Source: Coffea arabica
Lineage: Eukaryota > Streptophyta > Magnoliopsida > Gentianales > Rubiaceae
Assembly (NCBI RefSeq): GCF_036785885.1
Contig: NC_092310.1
Span: forward strand, 930,001 to 994,000
DNA: 64,000 nucleotides
Reading direction: 5' to 3'
The notes under the pieces were generated by a model. The model was not told the origin of the DNA. It saw only the letters and a program-made list of their open reading frames with translations, and did no database searches. Both the position numbers and the translations under genes were made by a program. This document shows positions 1 through 10,500 of this stretch, piece after piece (the first letter of the stretch is position 1; the number at the start of each line of letters is the position of its first letter).

Positions 1-436
1 GTTTTGACCTATATAAGCAAAGTCTCACTTAATACCTTTCTCATTAATTTGTTTCAAGGACTGCTGTCTCGCACCACTCTAAGTATATTGTTCAAAGAAT
101 TTTTAATTCATTAATATATATCCAAAAATTATTAGGCCATCAATTGTTAAAAGTTCAAATTTGTTATTTAGGATCCATGATGTATTCATTCTATTTACAA
201 GGAAAATAAAATGCGACATGGAGAGAAATTTACATTTTATTTTACTTGAGAATTTTCCTTCTGTTGTTTAAAGTTTCTCTAGACTATGTCCAAACTATTC
301 ATTATCGTTTATCACTATAACATTATTATTTGATTTTGTAGTTATTAATATTATGTTTTCTATAAAAAAAATTTCCATTTGTGGAGGATCAATTGGAGTT
401 TTCATTTGCATCAATTGAGAATAATTGTATAATTTA
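1..436. other. AT-rich intergenic DNA, nothing recognised
   Basis: No reading frame, RNA gene or clear repeat is seen. The last nine bases (428-436, TATAATTTA) are the left target-site duplication of the adjacent element. Confidence 0.6.
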
Positions 437-1677
437 GGGATGCTTTTAGAAATCTTTCCTGAGATTTCTAATAGTTTTATTGCCCTCTTTTGAAGTTTTG
501 AAATATTACTTACATCCTCTGTTAGTTATTTGGGACTCAATGCTTACCTTATCGATGGTCAAATGACTTTATTACCTTTACAACTTAAGAGATTTTACTT
601 AATTATATAGAGAGAAATAATTGAACCAATTGTAACTAAATTTATCATAATTTGGAATGTAAAAATTTTGGAAAATTTGAATCCTATCTTTTTTCTATAT
701 TTTAGTAGGTGTTATAAATTCTTCCCCTAAAGAATATATTAAAATTTATGTTGATATATTATTTTTTCTTAGAATTTCATAAGAATAACAAGATCAATAC
801 CAAAAATACACAATTAAGGGTAAAGTGTTGAAATACATTTACAAATTAGTCTTATTAAGTTACGGGTAAAATGTAACTACACATAATTTTTTTCCTTTCC
901 TTTCTTTTTCAAAAAAAAATGGCATTTATTTTCTTTTCATTGTCTATATAATCCAAAAAAGATGGCTTGAAATCGATTTTCTCCACTATTATTTCCTTTT
1001 TTTTCCAATAAAATCATTTGCTTTTTATTGATCTGAACATTAAACTAAGTGTTGTTATCTTTTGATTACAAACAATGGGAATTTCTTATTAATCATATGA
1101 AATAATGGACTATAAATGAAAGAAATAATTTTTAAAAAAGGACATAATTTAGCATATTTTATATTTTTCATGATAAGCAATAGATTATGGTGTTTCTTTT
1201 TGAAGAGGCCATACTTTTTGTTGTCCAATTCCTGTTCAAATCTTACAAATTCCAGTGCTAAAAGTTCACGAATTGAACCTGCAACTCTTGATTCCAAATT
1301 AACAAAGTCTCCATTCCAATTCTTTGGTTTTACTAATTTATGTTGTTCCATAGAAATGTAGCTAGCTGTTACTGTTGAATTCTACTATGCTCATGTTAGC
1401 GTTGCAATTTCCTCCAGTTATACCGACACTCTCTGACTGTGGTGTTTATTTTGCATATTTAACTATTTTTCCCTTTTGATTCTAAGTCCACTAACAAGTA
1501 AATAGTTGAGAGGCATTTGTGAATTCAAATGTTCTTCTCACCCTTGAAATTATTTGGGTTGATTTGTGCCAAGAAAATTAGTTTCAAAGGAGGTCACTGA
1601 TATTTTTAAAACCTTTAAAAAGGCAGTAAAATTATCAGCAACCTCAACCTCGAGGGAAGTTTCTGAAATTATGTCCT
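437..1677. mobile_element. Non-autonomous Mutator-like (MULE) element with 9-bp TSD
   Basis: The two ends are imperfect inverted repeats: GGGATGCTTTTAGAAATC at the left and, read on the minus strand, AGGACATAATTTCAGAAAC at the right. Both continue into a related CCT-rich stretch. A perfect 9-bp direct repeat, TATAATTTA, flanks the element at 428-436 and 1678-1686; 9 bp is the usual Mutator-superfamily duplication. There is no transposase. A 98-codon minus-strand frame at 1055-1351 lies inside and could be a captured gene piece, but it is not recognised. Related ends occur near 36405, 41639/42592 and 60476/61435. Confidence 0.7.
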
Positions 1678-1686
1678 TATAATTTA

Positions 1687-2043
1687 TGTTAATGTTAATT
1701 CCACTAGTGGTACATTATTCTCCCACCTTGTGTAGGTTGTTGTACTTGCAAAAGCTATCGGGTTTTGTTTAGAGGTAAATATGATATTACAAAACTCGTC
1801 AGGTCCAAATTGTAAATTTGAGGGGTTGTCTTAGATTTCTTCAAATTTCTTTGGGCAGTCTAGAAAGCACCCTATTAAAAGCGTTTCCTTAGCCGCGCCT
1901 TATACGGCACAGCTGTTACTTTATTGCACGTATGATGTTTGCAAAAATTACTGAAAGAGCCTGTTATCCACTGTTGCTTGTCTTTTTGGTCTTCAGATCG
2001 TGGCACCATACTGGGTTCTTGTAACGAAATCCTCTGGACCCGA
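1687..2043 (+). promoter_or_regulatory. Upstream region of the uL18 gene
   Basis: This interval lies between the MULE-like element and the first ATG of the ribosomal protein gene, so it should hold its promoter and 5' UTR. No convincing TATA box or named motif is seen. The MULE-like insertion ends about 370 bp before the start codon. Confidence 0.35.
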
Positions 2044-3599
2044 ATGGCGGCAATGGGTGCATTAACTTCCGGGTTGCAGCAGCTGCAGTTGAAGACTTGT
2101 CAGCTCTTTGGAACTTCTGATCTGCATCACTTTGATAACATCCTTCCCAAGAAACGAGCTTGTGAGTTTGTTAATTAGTACCATATTCCCTTTTCCTTCT
2201 TATGGGTTTTACGATTCATGTGGAACTTTTTCAATTGTATGTAAGTTAAAGAATCTGTTAGGCAACACATTTTGAAGAGAGGGGGGCTTTGCTGTTCAAC
2301 AGGAGTGAGCATCGGGTCACTTCTGCATGAAGTCAGCTGTATAATCTTCCGATAATAAATTTCAATCATTTTTTAGCCTGACTAAATCCCGAAAACCAAG
2401 AAAATTGAAGTTCATTATTGCTCATTTCAAGCTCACAACGGAAGGAGGAGAGAACTTCAATCGTGATTAATTTAGCAAATGGGAAAATGACGTGCCTCTG
2501 ACCTGATAGTCCAACAGTGAAAACGAATCAAAATATTGTTCCTCTGTTTCTCATTCTTTGTCGCAGCTACTTATGTGTGTACATCCACATACAAAATGAA
2601 GTCAAACTGCTTGTAATTAAAGGATGGTGTTTGTGGCGCTGTCTTTTTTAAATTTCTTTTTGACGCATAGAATTGCACATTGAATTCTCTGCGTTGAAAT
2701 AGTCCCATTATCTCAGTTGTCTTATCACTTTGTAAATATCTAGCTCTGAAGCCATTGGTGATTGAAGCAAAGGCCAATGCGAAGACTGAGAGTGCAAAAA
2801 CCCGAAACAATAGATTGAGAAAAAAGGTATGCTTCTGTCTTTGGAATTACAAAATATGCGTACTTGGAAAGATATGTTCAGCCCATTGACAAGTAGGACT
2901 TTAGATATTTGTTTGTGGAGTTTGAGGAACTCATTTTCAATGAGCTTATAGTGCAAGTTTCATTTTTGATGCTATCTTAATTTGTGGAATAACTTGCTTA
3001 GTGTTCTTGCTTTTCCACTTATCTTTGCAAATAATGGTTCTTGCGTCTCTTGACCAGTTTAATGGCACAGCAACAAAACCAAGGCTATCAGTTTTCTGTT
3101 CAGATAAGCAGCTATATGCTATGGTAGTAGATGATCAGAACAAAAGGTGTTTGTTCTACGGCAGCACTCTACAGAAATCAATTCGCCAGGATCTATCTTG
3201 CACCACCATTGTCAGTGCTCCCTCTCAAATTAACACCACAATTCTCTACTCCCTTCCAAATTATGCACCAAAATTTCAGTAAACTGGACGCAATTGGAAA
3301 CATATAAATAGTTGAAAAAATAGTATTCCTTTTTCATTCTTTCTTTTCAATGCTTTTAATTGGGATAAGCTGAGTTTGTCCTTGACCAAATGAGGTTTAC
3401 TGTATCGAATATAGATCTGATTTTACGCAATTATTAATATCAGGAAGCAGCTCAACGTGTTGGTGAAGAGCTCGTCAAGGTGTGCATCGATCTTGACATA
3501 AATGAAATTTCATCATATGATCGCAATGGTCTTGCAAGAGGAGATAGAATGCAGGCATTTGAGATTGCCATTTCTCGTCATGGGTTCTTGCCACGATAA
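2044..3599 (+). CDS. uL18 (L18p/L5e) family organellar-type ribosomal protein, four exons
   Basis: Proposed exons are 2044-2161, 2744-2826, 3058-3210 and 3444-3599; introns are GT-AG and the joined frame is open for 169 codons. The N terminus (about residues 1-50) is hydroxylated and poor in acidic residues, like a plastid or mitochondrial transit peptide. A basic stretch follows (KTESAKTRNNRLRKK). The L18 fold begins at KPRLSVFCSDKQLYAMVVDD, and the C-terminal block has YDRNGLARGDRMQAFEIA and ends in HGFLPR, matching the conserved YDR-G...R..A pattern of bacterial L18 near the 5S rRNA binding surface. Members of this family bind 5S rRNA in the large ribosomal subunit. Some short plant paralogues have no proven ribosomal role, so the exact function is inferred. 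There is no in-frame ATG upstream of 2044. Confidence 0.88.
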
Positions 3600-3859
3600 C
3601 ATTGCAATATTCAGATTAATTGTTCTTATTCACACTGGTTGTAGCAAGAAAAGGGGAGCCTGCATGTTTGTGAGTTCTCAGATTGTAAAAAGCCTCCAAA
3701 GGATCCTACATACAGTTTGATATGATGTTTATATTACCTACTGCTGTTAGCCTGTTACTGGGTATAGGTGCTTCTTTAAGTGCTTTTATGTACTCTTTTT
3801 CCAGGCAGAATGTTCTGCGATACACTTGCTGTATTCTTCTTCTTCTTCATTTTTTTTTT
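3600..3859 (+). other. 3' flank of the uL18 gene
   Basis: This is AT-rich sequence after the stop codon and is likely 3' UTR in part. No further gene is recognised. Confidence 0.4.
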
Positions 3860-4260
3860 GGTACAAGAAGTCAAAACATGGTTATAGGCTAGGAGGTTAG
3901 ATCACTTTCCATAACGCACAATAAGGAAATAACTACTAATTTCGTCCCAATACATCGACTACCAAGTTGATCTAAAACAGAAAGTTATTTGTCAGTGACA
4001 AACTGAGATGATGCAAACAAATGTATGCGTCCGGGATGTCGTTGTTGCAGTACGGAGGTGCATGATAAAAACTACTAAAGAAGCGTGATATTAGTCTATA
4101 GAAGATAATCAAACTCCTAAACTAGTTAAGAATTTTGTGTGACTTCTATCATAATGTGTGACTTCTATTCATTTGGTAAGCTAGTCTCCATCTATTTGTT
4201 TCAGATTTTGACTATGAATTAAGGTTGGATGGGGAGCAAGACCAGTTTAGTTGGTTTTCT
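3860..4260 (+). repeat. Diverged copy of the sequence at about 13720-14225 (and 49935-50440)
   Basis: Several islands match in the same order: a lysine-codon-like AAGTCAAAA...GGCTA...TTAGATCACTT start, the ATGCAAAC block, the GTCGTTGTTGCA/GTCATTGCTGCA block, CAAACTCCTAA...GTTAAGAATTT, and GAATTAAGGTTGGATGG with GAGCAAGACCAGTT. Spacing is similar but many indels are present. This is an old third copy of the sequence that follows the copia element. No coding content is seen. Confidence 0.6.
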
Positions 4261-4429
4261 TTTAAAGAATCTGATCCCCCTTCCAAGGTAGATGGAGCAA
4301 AGCAGAGGCCCAAGACCAAGAGAAAGATGACAAGAGAGAAAAGATTGATAGGAACTTAACTCATCTTCTATTAAGTGGATTAAGCTTTTCTTATAGATTA
4401 GTTGTACTAATCAATTACTATATCACATT

Positions 4430-4802
4430 TGTTGGTTTTTTGGGGTATAAACTAAGAAGCAACACCTTAGTGTTGCAAAAAAAAAAACTTATAAGAAACT
4501 TGTATTGAAATTGAAAATAAGCTTATGCTATTTATTCATCAACTCACTATTTATAGTAATAAATGAAGCAAAGTAACAAAATATCTAACTAACAATTATC
4601 CCAAAAACTCTCAAAAAAAAAAAAAAACTTGATAACATAATCTCCTACTCAACAAATCTTATCTAAAATATTTGTTAACAAACCACATGATTTTTAGTAA
4701 ACAAATATCCTAACAAGAAGATTTATTTAACTACTAACTAAATTATTCTAATATCAATCGTAATCTAATAAAATATATCGAAAAAATTGATATATCTCAA
4801 TA
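4430..4802 (-). repeat. 3' LTR of the minus-strand element
   Basis: About 373 bp, matching 5674-6041 with substitutions and small indels. The polypurine tract lies immediately inside it, which makes this the 3' LTR on the minus strand. Confidence 0.8.
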
Positions 4803-5673
4803 CTCTTCCTTGCCACTTTTGCTGCAGATTTTGAATTGCATTCTCAAATTTTTGGATCTTGTTTCGGAGAAAACTTTTATAAGAAGCTCTACACATGATT
4901 AGCCTTGCAATGAATTTATTCTTTTGGATTTTTATGCAAGCTAAAGATTAGTCTTGCAACAAACCACTTCTTTTGTCTTCTCATGCCAAACTTCAAATAA
5001 AAGATTTTTTTTTATGTTTCCAAATAACTTTCTTATAGGTTCAAAGTGGAACACTATTCGATAAAATTTGAACTTGTACAGAAAATATGAAATTCTACAT
5101 GAGTCTTCATCACCATCAAAACTTGTAGATTCAAAACAACAATATTATAATCTTGATATATATCAGGAATCAATTTGGTACCTCCTAACTTATTAATGAT
5201 CTCTTGTTGAATTTTTTAGGATTTGAATTCTTGATTTCATCATGCTTTACTTCAGAATTGTCAAAATCCAACCAATTCATAATGAAACTTTCTCTTTTCA
5301 TTTTAATTGGAAAAATTTATTCTCAATCAAATAATAAGCCATTATCCTTGTGAAAATGGCATCAAATGATATGTGAATATTGGTCATGGATCTCTGTCTA
5401 ACTACAACTCTACGGTTTTTAATCTATGTATCCATCGATTTTTCAAATACCGGCAATACAAAATTTGTGTCGCACCACATCCCATAGCTTATTGACTACC
5501 AAATAAGTCCAAAATTTAATGGCCTAAATTTGGTGAGTTTCACCACTAAAAGTTGACACATTTGACAAAAAATACTTTCCTATCATGGTTTTGAAGTTGT
5601 AAAAAATCCTCATCGAATGCACTCACTCTCAAAAAACAACACAGGTATTAAGACATAAGCTCTGATATTACTG

Positions 5674-6041
5674 TGTCGGTTTTTTTGGGGCATAAATTAA
5701 GAAATAATATCTTAGTGTTGCAAAAAAAGGGCTTATAAGAGACTTGTATTGAAACTGAAAATAAGCTTATATTATTTATTTATCAACTCATTATTTATAG
5801 TGATTATATGAAACAAACTAACAAAATGTCTAACTAACAATTATCCTAAAAAATCTCAACAGAACACTTAATAACATAGTCTCCTACTCAACAAATCTTA
5901 GCTAAAATATTTATTAACAAACCATATGATTCTTAGTTAACAAATATCCTAACAACAAGATTTATTTAACTACTAATTAAATTATTCTAATATTAAACAT
6001 AATCTAATAAAATCTGTCGAAAAGGTTGGCATATGTCAACA
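5674..6041 (-). repeat. 5' LTR of the minus-strand element
   Basis: About 368 bp. The primer-binding-site complement is immediately inside it, separated by three bases, so this is the 5' LTR on the minus strand. Confidence 0.8.
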
Positions 6042-6083
6042 ACATTGATTTGATTTTGCTTGAGATTACAAACATCATTAGTA

Positions 6084-6597
6084 TAGGGTTGCAAACGAAT
6101 CGAGCTGTTAGCTCGAGTTGAGTTCGATCAATATCGACCTCGAGTCGAACTTGATCAATTTCGAGCTCAAGTTGGCCAAGTCGAATTCGATCTCGAACTC
6201 AAACTTAAAAAATTAAGCTTGTTAACCCGGCTTGCGAGTTCGAGTGTATATATATATATATATATATTATTTTAATAGTAAAATTATATATATATCCCCA
6301 ATATTTTATTATTTATTAAGAAAAAATAATTATTTATTTTTTAATTAGAATAATTTCCAGAAACTCGAGCTAACGAACTGCTCACGAGTAAAAAATTCGA
6401 GCTACATCACGAGCTAACAATTCAAGCTGCTCGTGAGCCAAAAATCGAGTTACAGCTCGCGAGCTTTATCGAGTTGAGCTCGAGTTCGTATCGAGTTGAG
6501 CTCGAGTTCGAGTTCGAACTCGAGCCTACCTATTATTAAGTTGAGTTCGGCTCGATAAGTCCAAAATTTGACTCGACTCGACTCGTTTGCAGCCCTA
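6084..6597. mobile_element. hAT-like MITE, 514 bp, rich in CTCGAG/GAGCTCGAG motifs
   Basis: The ends are near-perfect inverted repeats, TAGGGTTGCAAACGAATCGA against TAGGGCTGCAAACGAGTCGA on the other strand. An exact 8-bp duplication, CATTAGTA, flanks it at 6076-6083 and 6598-6605; 8 bp is typical of the hAT superfamily. The interior is two CTCGAG-rich arms around an AT-rich centre with a (TA)n run near 6247-6266, so the whole element should fold into a long hairpin. There is no coding capacity. Confidence 0.85.
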
Positions 6598-6738
6598 CAT
6601 TAGTACCATACTACCATGTGACACTTGTTTGTACATTTTTGTTTGTGTCGAAATGGGACTTCTGCTAACTGCTTCTATTAAAAAGTGAAGCAGGTTTAAA
6701 GACCAGAATTGGTGTGAAATAATGTGGGAATGCAAATA

Positions 6739-7260
6739 TGTTGAGCCGCAATTCTTCAGCCGCAATCCTTGACTGTGGCAGAATTTCTTCATCCCACATC
6801 GCCTGAAGCAGAAGGAAAGCCTCCCAAATACAACTATAAATAGGGGGCTCATATGAAGGTTTCAATTGCACCACTCAAGAGAGTAATATGGGTTATTAGC
6901 TTCTTGAGTCATTTAGCTCATTCAGTTAAATATTTTAGGCTCTCTTGTTATGAGTTTAGGAATATTTTCTAAACTCTTTTATAAGTGCCTATTGGCCTAG
7001 GAACCACTTTCCTACGGTCTTTTGTATTTCTTCTTCATAGTAGAAATATTGCTCCTCCCTCGCCCGTGGACGTAGGTCAATTTGACCGAACCACGTAAAT
7101 CTTCTGTGTCTTTTATTTGCTTTGTTATCTATCTTTATATGGTCGGTTTTACCGCCTAATTATTATATGACTGGTATCTACCGCCTATCTATTATATGGT
7201 CGGTTATACCGCCTACTTTGTGCTAACTTGAGTTTGTCTATTCCTGGCCCGGTCCTAACA
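6739..7260 (+). repeat. 5' LTR of the copia element
   Basis: 522 bp. It contains a TATA box at 6835-6843 and, near its 3' end (about 7136-7215), three tandem 28-29 bp units of the form TATATGGTCGG...ACCGCCTA. Confidence 0.93.
6835..6843 (+). promoter_or_regulatory. LTR TATA box (TATAAATAG)
   Basis: A good plant TATA box in the 5' LTR. The same box occurs at 11659-11667 in the 3' LTR and at 47870-47878 in the duplicated LTR. It should mark the U3/R boundary region that drives element transcription. Confidence 0.65.
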
Positions 7261-7263
7261 AAC

Positions 7264-7274
7264 TGGTATCAGAG
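7264..7274 (+). other. Copia primer-binding site (tRNA-iMet)
   Basis: TGGTATCAGAG follows the 5' LTR by three bases. It matches the complement of the 3' end of plant initiator tRNA-Met used by most copia elements; the next base is T where C is usual. Confidence 0.85.
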
Positions 7275-7308
7275 TTGGTTATTATATTTTGCAAGACAGG
7301 TTCATCTG

Positions 7309-7451
7309 GTGGGGTCCGTCCATCCTGTGGGGCCCACTCATCCTGTGGGGTCCGTTTATCCGTGGGGCCAGCTCACCTTGTGGGGTCCTTTCATCCCGTG
7401 GGGCCCGCTTATCTCGTGGGGCCCGCTCACCCTGTGGGGTCCACTCACGAG
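7309..7451 (+). repeat. 18-bp tandem repeat (8 units) in the copia leader
   Basis: Units begin GTGGGG at 7309, 7327, 7345, 7362, 7380, 7398, 7416 and 7434, each followed by (T/C)CC and a pyrimidine-rich half. One unit is 17 bp. The block is GC-rich in an AT-rich window and lies between the primer-binding site and the gag start. Because the period is a multiple of three, open frames run through it without implying a protein. Confidence 0.9.
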
Positions 7452-7514
7452 ACTTGCATATTTGTTTGGCCAGTTTTTTGAGACAAACTTCACGTTACAG
7501 ATTTTGTGGCAACA

Positions 7515-10500
7515 ATGACGATAACAAAGACAATTATCGAGAAATTCGACAGGAATGTCAACTTCGGAATGTGGCAGCTCAAGATGGAGGCCATTCTTGT
7601 TCAAGACGGAGTTGATCTAGCGATTCACGGAATCGAGAACAAACCAGAAGATGTAAAGGATGCGAATTTCGCCGATATGGATAAGAAGGCCAGATCCAGC
7701 ATAATCTTAAATCTCTCCGATGAGGTATTGCGTGAGGTAGCAACGGAGACTTCGGCCAAGGCTATGTGGGATAAATTGAAAGCCTTGTATATGAAGAAGA
7801 CAGTCGAGAATCGGCTATATTTGAAGCAGAGTTTGTACATGCTTCGGATGTTTGAAGGTACATCTATACTCTCCCATCTTGATAAATTTGATTCCATTAT
7901 TATGGATTTGGGGAATATAGATTCGAAAATTGATGATGAAGATCAAGCCCTATTACTTTTATGTTCCCTTCCCCAATCTTTTAAACATTTCCGTGATACT
8001 ATGATTTATGGAAAAGAAACAATTTCGTATCGCGAAATTAAATCTGCATTAAAATCTAAAGAGCAGATAGATAGGGACATTACTGGGGAAACTAGTGGGA
8101 GTCAAGCCGATGGCTTGTTTGTTCGGGGTAGATCTGAAAAGAGAAACACAGAAAATAGAAGTAGATCCAAGTCCAGACATAAAAATGTGGTGTGCAATTA
8201 TTGTAAAAAGAAGGGCCATGTTATCTCTGATTGTTTTAAATTGAAAAATAAAGAAAAGCAAAAAGGAAAATTTGTTGAGAAAAATACTGAATCCGCTGAA
8301 GCTAGTATAGCAGCTGATGAGAATGATGGAACCATTTTCTGTGCAACGGAAAATAATTTTAGGTCTAACAATGAGTGGATTTTAGATTCGGGTTGTTCGT
8401 ATCATATGTGTCCCAACAGGGACTGGTTTTCAACATATGAATCAGCTGAAGGTGGAGTTGTCTTAATGGGCAACAACGCTGTTTGTGAAGTTGTTGGCAA
8501 AGGCACAATCCGAATTAAAATGTACGATGGTATTGTGAGGACGCTCACAGATGTTAGACATGTTCCAGATTTGAAGAAAAATCTCATCTCTTTGGGCACT
8601 CTTGAGTCTATCGGGTGCAGGTATTCAGGTGGAGATGGAGTTCTAAAAATCACTCGAGGAGCTCTTGTTGTTATGAAGGCACACAGATCTGGTACTTTGT
8701 ATATTTTGCAGGGATCTACTGTGACAGGTGCTGCTGCTGTTTCAACATCATCTTTGTTAGATACAGACATCACCAAATTATGGCATATGCGTTTGGGGCA
8801 TATGAGTGAAAAAGGCTTGGGCATACTGAGCAAAAGAGGACTTCTGTGTGGACAAAGTACCGGTCCATTGGAATTCTGTGAACATTGTATTTTTGGGAAG
8901 CAGAAAAGAGTCAGCTTCAGTTCACCAGCAATTCACAAGACAAAAGGTACTCTTGATTACATTCATTCAGATCTATGGGGTCCTTCTCGTGCTCCTTCTA
9001 AAGGTGGTGCCAGGTACATGTTGACTTTCATTGATGATTATTCAAGGAAAGTTTGGGTCTATTTTCTTAAGCATAAAAATGATGTTTTCCTAACTTTCAA
9101 GCAATGAAAAGTTTTGATTGAGAAACAAGCAGGAAAACATATTAAGCGGTTGAGAACAGATAATGGCATGGAATTTTGTGGAGGTGAATTTAATGAATTC
9201 TGCAAGAATGAAGGAATTGTTCGGCATCACACCGTCAGGATGACGCCTCAACAAAATGGTGTGGCTGAACGTATGAACAGAACGCTTTTGGAGAGAGCAA
9301 GATGTATGATCTCCAATGCAGGGTTGACAAACGACTTTTGGGCAGAGGCGATCAATATGGCCTGTTACATTGTCAACCGTTCTCCTTCTGCATCTCTTGA
9401 TTTCAAAACTCCTGAGGAAGTTTGGTCAGGTACTCCTGCTGATTACTCCAATTTAAAAGTTTTTGGGTGTCCAGCATACATGCATGTGAATGATGGAAAA
9501 TTGGAGCCTAGGGCTAAAAAGTGCATTTTTCTTGGGTATGCTTCTGGGGTGAAAGGATACAGATTATGGTGTCCTGATCCCAAATCTCCAAAATTTGTGA
9601 TCAGTAGAGATGTTACTTTTGATGAATTGTCTACGTTATCTTCCAAGAAGGAGTCTTCCAGTCCTTGTACTACTGATAGTACACAGAAGCAGGTGGAGCT
9701 TGATATTGGCAGTTCTGATCCTTCTCAGACCAAATCTTCTATTCAACAAATGCCAGTAGATGCACCTGAGTCTACTGTGGAAGATAGTTCAGAAGAAGAG
9801 AAATATTCCATAGCCAGAGATAAACAAAGGAGAGACATTCGACCACCACAAAGATATGCAAATTTAGTTGCATATGCTTTGTCTATTGCAGAAGAAACTG
9901 ATGCAGTTGGTGAGCCTTCCACATATTCAGAAGCAGTTTCTTGTGATGATTCTGCAAAGTGGTTGATTGCGATGAATGAAGAAATTGAATCTCTTCATTG
10001 TAATGAAACTTGGGTTCTTGTAAAGCCGCCGTCAGCTAAGAAAATTGTCGGTTGCAAGTGGGTCTTCAAGAAGAAGGAAGGTATTCCAGAGGTTGAAGAT
10101 GCAAGGTATAAAGCACGATTAGTTGCAAAGGGCTATAGTCAGGTACAAGGTGTTGATTTTAATGATGTGTTTTCACCTGTTGTTAAACATAGCTCTATTC
10201 GTGTTTTGCTTGCTTTAGTTGCCATGTATGATTTGGAGTTAGAGCAGCTTGATGTTAAGACAGCTTTCTTACATGGCGAACTTGAAGAACAAATTTATAT
10301 GAAACAACCCCAGGGTTTTGAAATTGAATGTAAGGAAGACCATGTTTGCTTATTGAAGAAATCCTTATATGGATTGAAGCAGTCTCCAAGACAATGGTAT
10401 AAAAGGTTTGATTCCTTTATGTTGGGTCATGGTTATTTGAGGAGCATGTATGATAGTTGTGTTTACTTCCGGAAGTTAAACGATGGTTCTTTCATTTATT

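Larger units (their letters stand above)
4430..6041 (-). mobile_element. Non-autonomous LTR retrotransposon (1.6 kb, minus strand)
   Basis: Direct repeats 4430-4802 and 5674-6041 (about 370 bp) start TGTTGG/TGTCGG and end CAATA/CAACA. A perfect 5-bp target duplication, ACATT, sits at 4425-4429 and 6042-6046. Beside the right repeat, GCTCTGATATTA (5659-5670) is the complement of a tRNA-iMet primer-binding site with two mismatches. Beside the left repeat, 4803-4820 reads on the minus strand as a purine-rich tract (GGCAAGGAAGAG). The order PBS at right and PPT at left puts the element on the minus strand. The roughly 870 bp interior has no gag or pol frame, so it must have relied on proteins in trans. 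Confidence 0.85.

Noticed and set aside
7228..7615. Overlapping frames of 70-108 codons at the copia leader
   Set aside because: They are open only because the 18-bp repeat period is a multiple of three; they read as a repetitive Trp/Gly/Pro string in several frames.
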